The notes under the pieces are model-generated. The model was not told the origin of the DNA. It searched no databases and was given only the letters and a program-made list of their open reading frames with translations. 64,000 nt of DNA from Venturia oleaginea (taxonomy: Eukaryota; Ascomycota; Dothideomycetes; Venturiales; Venturiaceae), in the NCBI GenBank assembly GCA_013176395.1, contig JABMLP010000005.1, positions 868,001 through 932,000 of the forward strand, given 5' to 3'. The position numbers and the translations under genes were made by a program. Shown here in pieces: positions 56,217 through 64,000 of the stretch (position 1 is its first letter; every line of letters starts with the position of its first letter).

Positions 56217-56618
56217 TCTCAGGACGAGGGAGAAGTGAGTCGACAGCAGACGTTGCCTGCTGTGATCCCGATCACTTTAGATGGCTTTCCTGACGTATCT
56301 TGTAATGGAGTTGATATAGTACGGAGGAATGCACCCCTATGAATCGTGTCACGAATTTCAATATCGCTGGATTTCTGGCGATCCTATATATTGATCTGAC
56401 GTTAAAGAACACTAAAACTAATGGTGCCTTCGATTTCGAGATAATGGAGAGCACTGACTTGATGAGACACTGAGTACTTCGGCCGGAGAGCTACTTGTCA
56501 GACGGAAAACACGTGACTACTGACTAGCGTTCTTCTCGATGAAAAGTGCCTGAACTTCGAGTTTCCAGCGAACTTTTTTTTCTCTACAGCAACAACCGAA
56601 CTGTATACCGTCTTCAAC
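56217..56618. other. intergenic, nothing recognised
   Basis: End of the cutinase gene and promoter of sda1. A poly-pyrimidine stretch with a TTTTTTT run lies just before the sda1 start. Confidence 0.35.
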
Positions 56619-59200
56619 ATGGGGAAACGCAAGATTGGAGCCCTCGAGAAGGTTGAGGCTGACCTGTATGCTTCGCCTACAAGCATCGCTCCCGCTGCAG
56701 TACTAATCAAGTCGCAGACCCAATCTTCAGTACAAGATTCGCAGAGATCCTCTGTATGTATGAGCGCCCTGCCCCTCTCTTCTCTACACAGCTAACAATC
56801 GCAATAGATCATACCGAGGCGACTTTGTTACCCATTACAGTCAGTATGAGAGTAGCTACGCAATCTTCACCGCAGATCCGTCCACAAACGACTCTGGCAG
56901 TGTTGCAGACTTGCGCGAACATATCGACTTCGTTGCTCATGTCGCATCCTGCTACCCCGATATCACGAAGACCTTCCCGTCCGAGTTAGCCAGCTTAATC
57001 ACTGCCCATCACAACCAATTGGAACCCGAGTTGAGGGAGAAGATTGTGGGCAGTTTGGTGCTATTGAGAAACAAGGACATTATTGACTCGATAACGTACG
57101 TATATCTTTCCTACAGTCCTACCACCATTTGCTATGATTATATCAGTTCCCCATGCACCACTCATAGCCTTCGGGTATTGATGAAAGATAACTCTACAAC
57201 TACAAAAACTCTGTATGAGCAAAACTAAACACAAGAACACTTTTTGCATATCGCTCTTCTAGTAATGGAACTAATCTCGGACCAGACTACTCAACACTCT
57301 GTTCCCTCTCCTCGTCACCACGCACAGTAAATCCCTACGAGAACTTTTGTTCAAGAAGATCGTGTCCGACCTCCGCTCCTCCAATGCCAAAACCACAAAC
57401 CATAAGCTCAACAAGAGCATACAAAACCTCCTCTTCAATCTCATCACATCCGATCGCACGTCAGGCAAAGGCTTGTGGGCAGTCAAGATCACACGAGAGC
57501 TATGGAAGAGGCAAATATGGACAGATACGAAGGCAGTAGAGATCATGAAGGAAGCCGCACTTGCAGACAACGAGAAATTGATTGCAGGTGGTGTGCGATT
57601 TTTTCTGGGAGGGGACAAGGAGCGAGAGGACGCGCTTGAAGACGATAGCAGTGACGAGGACGAGAACCTAGATATGGGCAAATTACGACATCAAATTGGA
57701 ATCAACAAAAAGACCAAGAAGAGATCGAAAGAACTCAAACGTGCCCATGACACAGTGAAGAGGAGGGAAAAGAAGAAGAGTGCACCACATCCTCTGAATT
57801 TCTCTGCCTTACACCTCCTCCACGATCCTCAAGGCTTCGCAGAAGAGCTTTTCCGCAAGCACTTGCAACCGCAAAAGTCAAAGCTCAACCTGGAACAGAA
57901 ACTTCTTGTGCTACAACTCGTCACTCGACTGATCGGTCTGCATCAGTTGACTCTTGTATCATTTTACACATGGATTCTCAAATTCCTCAGTCCGAAACAA
58001 GCCTCCGTCACAAGCTACCTGGCATGTCTAGCTCAAGCCAGTCACACTCAAGTACCTCCAGATCTTCTCGTGCCCTGTGTTCAAAGAATTGCCAATGAAT
58101 TCGTTTCTGAAGCCTCTGCATCGGAGGTGTGTTCTGCCGGACTGAATGCGATACGCGAGATATGCGCAAGACAACCTCTGGCCATGGAAGACACCCTGCT
58201 GCAAGATTTAGTCATGTACAGGAAGAGCAAGGACAAGGGTACGATGATGGCGGCCAAGGGTCTGTTGAGTTTGTACCGAGACAAAGATCCAGAGAAGCTG
58301 AAGAAGAGGGATCGAGGCAAGGAAGCTGCTCTTGGATTATGGAGCGGCGACAAGAAAGAGCTCCGCTTCGGCGAGCAGCAGACCGATGGCGATGTCGTGG
58401 GTATCGAATTGCTCGAGGCATGGAAAGAAGAGGAGCGACAAAAGAGGCGCGCAGCCAAGGGCCTTGCCACTGATGATGAAGACAGCGAGGATGAAGAGGA
58501 GGAAGAGAAGGCTGAAGCTGAAGGATGGAATAATTGGGATGTCGAAAGCGACTCCGATGACTCGGGAGGCTGGATCGATGTCTCTGATGACGGAGGCGAG
58601 ATCAACATCAGCGACTCGGAAGACGAACGGCCAACGAAGAAAAAGAAGCTCGACAAGGTACTCGAATCGAATGGTGAGGCCCCCAAAGAAGGCGAGGAGA
58701 CGACCGAGAAGAAAGAAGAAGAGGAAAAGAAGTCAAATTTCGCAACAACCCACATCCTCACCCCAGCTGACCTAGCAAAACTCCGGGAACTCCAACAACA
58801 ACAAAATGTCCTCGCCGCCCTTCCGGCCAACAAGAAAGCCCGCGCCGCAGCGCAAAAAGCCGTGACCGTCGTCCGGCACTCTGACGATCCTCTCACCGCC
58901 GCTCAAATCGAGGGCCTAGCAAAGATGAGCTACAAGAGCACGAAGGAGGAGAAAATTGCGCTTGCGAAGGCGGACAAAGAGGAGAAGCATCAGTCTACCA
59001 CGGCGAAGAGGAAGGAAAAGAAGACGAGTCAGGGAAAGAGTACGACGAACAAGGAGAAAGAGAGGGAGAAGAATTTCTTGATGACGCTTGGGAAGGCGAA
59101 GAGGAAGGGGAAGAGGAGTCTGAGTCAGGCGAGGAGGGCCATCAAGGGGGATGTGGATCGGAAGAAGAGGGGTGGTAAGAGGGGTAATATTGGGTGTTAG
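56619..59200 (+). CDS. SDA1: Sda1, 60S ribosome assembly and export factor
   Basis: Nucleolar/nuclear protein needed for maturation and export of the 60S ribosomal subunit and for G1 progression. Four exons (56619-56665, 56718-56753, 56808-57095, 57286-59200) give 761 aa. The start MGKRKIGALEKVEADLPNLQ continues across two tiny exons to QYKIRRDPLSYRGDF, a family hallmark; then FVAHVASCYPDITKTFP, LEPELREKIVGSLVLLRNKD, LRELLFKKIVSDLRSSNAK, HPLNFSALHLLHDPQGFAE (NUC130/133-type domain) and the SDA1 region, followed by a long acidic and Lys-rich tail typical of nucleolar proteins. The 36-nt exon 2 is required for phase. Complete and normal in length. Confidence 0.94.
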
Positions 59201-60051
59201 GGTGAGAATTGAGTCGTGCTTGTTGTGGCTGATGAGGTACGATAGCTATGATAGCTATGATACCAATGCTGATATGGCGTCCGTCGATAGTGCGAAATCA
59301 ATTACCTGGAGTGTGTTGTCGTGACGTTTGTCGTGGAGTTTCAGCCGTGTCGTCTTTTCCTTGACTACCTTCATCACTTGCATCCTGACATTGATATGTG
59401 TACCTTTTGCTTCCGGATGATATTTTTTCCGACTTGGAGGTCAGCTGGGTTTTTATTCCCTGTTGTTTGTGGTCCAGTCTTTGTCTGCCTCCTGGTGGTC
59501 TTCTGAGGAATATATGATGATGTAACATTATTTTAGAATTGGTAAGGAGGCTAGCTGGAGTTGTCTCGAATACGGTTTGATGCGTGAATCCTAAGAAATT
59601 GATGATGAGATGATGCGATGACTTGGAATTCAGTATGATAATTAGGAGCACAATACTGTGGTATGCGGTCAAGTTGATTAGTATTGGATTCAGTTGAGCG
59701 AAGTTAGGACATCCAAAAAGAAAAGAAAAGAAAGAAAAGAATGAGAGTTTGGGTGATATGATTCGTTTGCGAGGAGTTGAGGGAAGGATGGTGATGATTT
59801 ATGGGATGATGATGTGGTGAGGGTATGTTGATTTGGTTCAGCGGTAGATAGTATCAATTCTAGAGGCAAAACAAAATGCCCATTTAAAACTATGATTGAT
59901 GTAACATAGGATCTATGTGTCTATAGTGTTGTGTTGAAACAGTGATTTCTCTCTCAAGATGTAAATACTCGTGATGGTGAAGTTGAAACCCTCCCACTGC
60001 TAATGAACATTGAAGACAATTTCTTTGCACATCTCTCTTATTATGGAACTT
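59201..60051. other. intergenic between convergent genes
   Basis: 3' flanks of sda1 and the acid phosphatase. A GATAGCTAT direct repeat lies near 59240-59258 and an AAAAGAAAAGAAAG purine tract near 59717-59740. No supported gene. Confidence 0.4.
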
Positions 60052-61944
60052 CTAATAACCAGCCGTCTCATCTGTTTTTGGGAAAGCGCTTTCGCCTAGA
60101 TTGGACATGCATGCTGTTTTCCAGTTCTTGGGCGTGTATTTGTCTACTATGGATTTGAAAGCTTCCTATACGATCATTAGATATTGCATTGATGCAGATT
60201 TCTTGGAACGTCTTACCAATGTGCAAAAGCTTTTGTCGCCATCCAGATGCCGACCTGGTTCTGTGCAACCCGGGATTGTCATGACTTCGTCGTTGTAGCG
60301 GACGCGAACGTAGTAGCCTTCCAATTGCTTGCGCTCGTATTCGGTCAGATCTGTTGTGGGGCGGCGGGCGATGCCTTCGGGTCGTATTACAGAGCCAGTT
60401 GCTGCTTTGGCAGTGGAGAAGATGGATTTGAACCAACTCTGGTTGCCACCATCGCTCGATCTGAGAATAGGTGAACTTGGCCTACCAGGATTCGTCCAGT
60501 CCTGCTTTCTCAGGAGTTCGATGGCAATATGTGAGGTATACGCGGGCCATTTATCTGTTTGGAAAGCTCCCAGTGATGCGAGAACTGCGGCGAGAGTCGT
60601 ATCGTGGCAACCGCTCAAGGCAAGTTTGATGTTTTGCTCGCCGCCTCGACCTTGGCCAAGTTTTCCATCTTCACCTCCTACCTCGACGACACCGTCATTA
60701 CCGTTTCTCTCCACAGAACCAGTCATGCGTGTTACAACATCACCCATCAGCGCACCGATACCTAACATCCTGTATTCTTTCGACTCCATGTAGCCGGAAA
60801 ACCATTCCTCAACGCCAATTTTCTCGATAATCTCCCGCGCTTTGGGATCGTAGAACTCCTTTGGAAGCTTTGTCTCCGGACCGTGTGAAAGGGTTGAATT
60901 TACTGTGTCCATGATTCCACTTAATCGAGGTTTGGAGTCGACGGCCACACCGCGATCAGGATCGGGCATCCATTTTCGGAGGAGTTTGTTGAGATATTTC
61001 ATGTCGTCTGTATCGTTCCAGCGATCAGCGGTTCTCTGAGCGAAAGCACGAGAGACTTGGGCGAGACGACGACAATTTCCATCGTTGGGGTAGAGTGTCT
61101 CATCTGCGGGTGTGCGGGTCAAGATGGTCGGTGGTGGGAATGATGCTGTACGGGCGCTTGGAGGATAGAAACCCCAGAACGTTTGTTGAACTGATTCTTG
61201 GGCACGAGGAACCGGTGTTGCGCGGAGGTATATCATGTCGCCATCGGCAATGAGTTTTGGCATGAAATTTAATTGGTCGACATATAGACGGCGAAGACGT
61301 TGACCAAGTTCGAGGGTTGTTTCTCGACCTCTGTCTGTTAGTTCTCCTGGCTGGCTGGTGTGTCTTGATTAGAAAATGTTTGTTTTGAGATGGGTGTGCG
61401 AGTAGTCATACCAGATGGCATCGAATTCGCCCTTTGGTCCTGCGGCAATGGCTGGTCCATCATCGACACCGAATGTTTCGATTCTTCGGCGGTAAGTGAT
61501 TTGGCCCCATTCCGACGGGTCTTTAGAATGCATGATTACGCTCCTCATTTGTCTCGCAGCATTGCAGTATGGCCAATCTGGAACTATGAGATGGTATTTC
61601 TTTTGGATAATAATGAGCCTAAAGACAAACATGGTTTCAGTCCCGCCTAAGATAATTGTGAGCTATGCTTCTCATACATAAGGTGAGAGGATCAGCCGTA
61701 CATTCTGGAATCTGGGAGACACGGGACTTCGTTCACCTATGAATTATGAATATGGGGACGAGGATTATTTCCATTTCTTCGTATCATACCATGGCGAAGA
61801 AGCTAAGCTATCAGCTCAATCCTTGCAGTTCATGCAAACAACCTATCGACTCACAATCTGTACTAATTGAAGCTGTAATCCTTGCGGGTACAGACGTTCC
61901 AGCTCTTCCGGAGTATAGGGAGCTCTGGGTTGAAGTGAAGTCAT
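60052..61944 (-). CDS. histidine acid phosphatase, seven exons including two microexons
   Basis: Histidine-phosphatase-superfamily enzyme resembling lysophosphatidic/lysosomal-type acid phosphatases; it removes phosphate through a phospho-His. Exons on the minus strand: 61944-61855, 61802-61790 (13 nt), 61736-61702 (35 nt), 61645-61630 (16 nt), 61583-61412, 61354-60217, 60165-60052, total 525 aa. The 13-nt exon (CTTCTTCGCCATG) encodes LLRH plus the first base of Gly, completing the catalytic RHGERSP (residues 33-39). The second catalytic part is SGCHDTTLAAVLASLG (His 359, Asp 360). Other family blocks: GLKPFPDWPYCNAARQM, RRRIETFG, GELTDRGRETTLELGQRLR, DGDMIYLRATPVPR. No signal peptide is evident, so an intracellular or mitochondrial site is possible. 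Every splice site is GT-AG and all phases agree. Confidence 0.87.
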
Positions 61945-62378
61945 GGTGGTGATTTTGCGGTCACCAGCGATTCTAAGAGGAGGAGGGATTTGATTTTACA
62001 GATGAAGATGAATATCTGTATTGGTGTCGTCCAGTCGGAGCACGTTGTCGAGAGGTTTGTCGTTACTCGTTGGCCATGGTGAGACCATCGATTGCGGGAC
62101 CGGTAACGTGAATTGCCCATGTTTGGACATAGATATCATGTCGAGATTTCTATATATCCTCGAGGATCGACTCGATCTTGTTACTGCTATGGGGTACATG
62201 ACATGACATTGTCCATGTTATATATCATTGTCCATGTTATATAGAGTATATGTTGTCGTGACTTCGCCCTGAGCGAGTCGCATCGATATTTTTGTTAACC
62301 GAGCAGCTCTCAGTACCTATAGAATACCCACCACTGCTCTCTCCAGCTCCCAATTGCTCCCACCAATTCACCAAGGTC
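61945..62378. promoter_or_regulatory. bidirectional promoter region, phosphatase / mitochondrial-type gene
   Basis: 434 bases between divergent ATGs. It contains two closely spaced copies of the words TTGTCCATGTTATATA (about 62210-62242). No gene supported. Confidence 0.45.
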
Positions 62379-64000
62379 ATGCTAACTGCATGGGTGTGCT
62401 CATCATGTCGTCGAGAACTGCAACGCCGCTCAATTCCATTCTCGAGAAGAGCAACTTTCGTCTCTCTCGCCAGTGTCGTACCGCCCACTCCAGATGACCA
62501 GCAACAGAAAGCGCCGTCCTCGCCACCAAACCAGAGGCCCCTTCCTCCACGTCTTGGTCCTATATCTTCGCCAAGTGCTATATCGAACGCGCCGTCACCA
62601 AGGACACGAACAGAAGAGCCGTTCGCGAAGAAGGATGCGCCAGCGCCAGCGCCTGTACAGACTGGACGGTACTCTCGCGGCCGCGACGTCGACATTTCTG
62701 CCAATCCGATTGACTATGAGGCTGCGGTACGACTTCGTAACTTGGAGAGCCTACGCTTGTTTCGACAACCGGAGACGACGGGAGAAGCCCCTCCGGAAGA
62801 AGAACAAACCCACCAGAAACTTCACTCACCACCAAGATTCGTGATCGACAGACCGACTCTATCCGAACGGCCGATTCTACAAAATATCATTCCTCCCCAA
62901 GCTTCCTCACAGCCTCCCACCAGACTGCCCACCGTTCCACCCCATACCCAACTGCGCATGCACATGGACGATCCCTTGAAGTCCAACGATGATATATGGG
63001 ATTTCTTCAAGCAACGTATGCATGGCGATCCCTCAGAGACATGGCTCACATATGGTACGACTGGTCAAAAGGCTGCGAGAGGCCCGGAGCAAATGGGCAG
63101 CGTTTTCAACCTCTTCCTCCTGCGTATGACCAAAACCTGGAATAGCGAGTCGCCCAAAGACCAAGCCCCTTCAAGCATTGCTCGAACGCTTGATGAATTG
63201 GCCATCTTGCGACCTATATGGTATGTGGGTGCAATATGGGAACTTTTGTTCCGAGCTGAGAGGGCTATCCAGAAGGGGGACGAAAAGATTGTATCTTTGC
63301 TTCGAGAAGAGGTGCTCAGGCTTTGGGCTGGTCTTTTCAAAAATTGGGCCAAGCCACATTTGCATACCAATTTCTACAAAGGCGGTAATATCGACTGGTC
63401 AGGTTTACCAGACCCAAGCTGGTTGAATTTCAAACCAATGGCCAACGAACACAACACTAAACAATTCGATATCCGTTTGTACGGATTGTTTCAACAGATG
63501 CCGGCTTTGAAAAGAAATTCCCTTGCCGCGGCGATTCTGGTTACGTCCGATTTGCTGTGTCGACAGTTACCTGCTTTGCAAGCCTCAGAAGCATTCGACC
63601 TTGAGTATAAACCATTCTTTGAGTTTTTGACTAAAATTCTGACGGGCTCTCGGCTCGACAACGTTCTACGATTCCTTTCCGACGGCGAGGCAGAGCCCAA
63701 ACACAGGATGGACTCTGCACAGTTTGATCGTATGCTTGATCGGATCAGAGGGGCCACCATGCGTGCTGCGATAGCTGCGAGCTCCGACTCGGTGGAAGCA
63801 TTTGCCAATGGGCGGGTGGGTATGAACGCCCAGAAGCAGCAGGGTCTAGATCTAGCCATTTGCAAACAGATCGGTCATCGACTGGAAAAGCAAGAGCATT
63901 CTCAAATCATCCAAATATGGGAACAACTCCGGGACGACTTTGATACAGCGAAATCGCCTATAAGCAACATCGTCTACGATAATCTGATCTATGCCTTTGA
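62379..64000 (+). CDS. large protein with mitochondrial-type presequence (3' end outside window)
   Basis: One frame open from ATG 62379 to the right edge (540 codons and two bases), so truncated by the window. The N-terminus MLTAWVCSSCRRELQRRSIP continues with more Arg, Ser and hydroxylated residues and no acids, a typical fungal mitochondrial presequence with a WxCxxC start. Residues about 40-190 are Pro-rich and disordered; from about 200 the sequence is helical (IWDFFKQRMHGDPSETWLTY, ARTLDELAILRPIWYVGAIW, LRLWAGLFKNWAKPHLHTNF). The helical, repeat-like style resembles mitochondrial expression factors (PPR-like), which is an inference; I do not recognise the exact family. Divergent from the phosphatase gene. 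Confidence 0.7.
   Translation, partial: MLTAWVCSSCRRELQRRSIPFSRRATFVSLASVVPPTPDDQQQKAPSSPPNQRPLPPRLGPISSPSAISNAPSPRTRTEEPFAKKDAPAPAPVQTGRYSRGRDVDISANPIDYEAAVRLRNLESLRLFRQPETTGEAPPEEEQTHQKLHSPPRFVIDRPTLSERPILQNIIPPQASSQPPTRLPTVPPHTQLRMHMDDPLKSNDDIWDFFKQRMHGDPSETWLTYGTTGQKAARGPEQMGSVFNLFLLRMTKTWNSESPKDQAPSSIARTLDELAILRPIWYVGAIWELLFRAERAIQKGDEKIVSLLREEVLRLWAGLFKNWAKPHLHTNFYKGGNIDWSGLPDPSWLNFKPMANEHNTKQFDIRLYGLFQQMPALKRNSLAAAILVTSDLLCRQLPALQASEAFDLEYKPFFEFLTKILTGSRLDNVLRFLSDGEAEPKHRMDSAQFDRMLDRIRGATMRAAIAASSDSVEAFANGRVGMNAQKQQGLDLAICKQIGHRLEKQEHSQIIQIWEQLRDDFDTAKSPISNIVYDNLIYAF

Noticed and set aside
58081..58896. 271-codon Ser-rich frame antisense to SDA1
   Set aside because: It is the mirror of the Lys/Glu-rich tail of SDA1, whose codons lack antisense stops.
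61803..61854. Lo
   Set aside because: A stop right after the Ser-Arg reading VSR-stop at first suggested a destroyed catalytic His in the acid phosphatase; a GTGAGT donor just before it and a 13-nt exon downstream supply the intact RHG, so the gene is not broken.
1..64000. tRNA, rRNA or snRNA genes
   Set aside because: No cloverleaf with A and B boxes or other conserved RNA motif was found by eye; a tRNAscan-SE and Infernal run would be decisive.

Overview
The window is nuclear DNA of a filamentous ascomycete, most likely a leotiomycete (Helotiales type). I infer this from short GT-AG introns of about 45-100 nt with CTAAC-like branch points, a typical fungal gene set (Zn2Cys6 regulator, Atg27, Kap104, Sda1, cutinase, GH27 alpha-galactosidase), Fot1/pogo and Tc1 transposons, and C-to-T type nonsense mutations in the transposons. 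The species is inferred loosely; no marker gene fixes it.

Layout. 0.3-2.5 kb: a Zn2Cys6 regulator with a suspicious stop codon and a small membrane protein. 3.3-7.3 kb: a repeat block with a broken pogo element (A), a solo LTR with a clean 5-bp target duplication, a second LTR type, and a 353-bp duplicated array. 9.6-15.3 kb: a possible secreted protein, alpha-galactosidase, a dead Tc1 element in its 3' flank, and atg27. 15.7-22.3 kb: a transposon nest of two LTRs (one carrying a third, nested LTR) and three pogo elements (X, B, C) standing almost end to end. 22.9-31.1 kb: adenosine kinase, a fold-type I aminotransferase and a large fungal protein of DUF8004 type. 31.4-35 kb: small candidate secreted or cysteine-motif proteins and decayed repeats. 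35.2-47.1 kb: an Ssh4/Ear1-like ubiquitin-ligase adaptor, transportin Kap104 with an apparent one-base frameshift, a small Arg-rich protein and a Gfo/Idh/MocA oxidoreductase. 48.5-56.2 kb: two unrecognised spliced genes, a type-B carboxylesterase, an MmgE/PrpD enzyme and a cutinase. 56.6-64 kb: SDA1, a histidine acid phosphatase built with two microexons, and a long 3'-truncated gene with a mitochondrial-type presequence.

The housekeeping genes (adenosine kinase, atg27, kap104, sda1, ssh4-like) are functionally unrelated, so the window is not one pathway. The 50.9-56.2 kb stretch places three secreted or acid-handling enzymes side by side (esterase, PrpD-type, cutinase) and could be a loose metabolic neighbourhood. 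All gene models were spliced by hand from splice signals, reading phase and family knowledge; no alignment was run. The most interesting signals are the cutinase intron that appears to end in TG, the 13-nt and 16-nt microexons in the phosphatase (one encoding the catalytic RHG), the nested transposon dating events, the Kap104 frameshift, and the conserved-looking sequence after the stop of the Zn2Cys6 gene.
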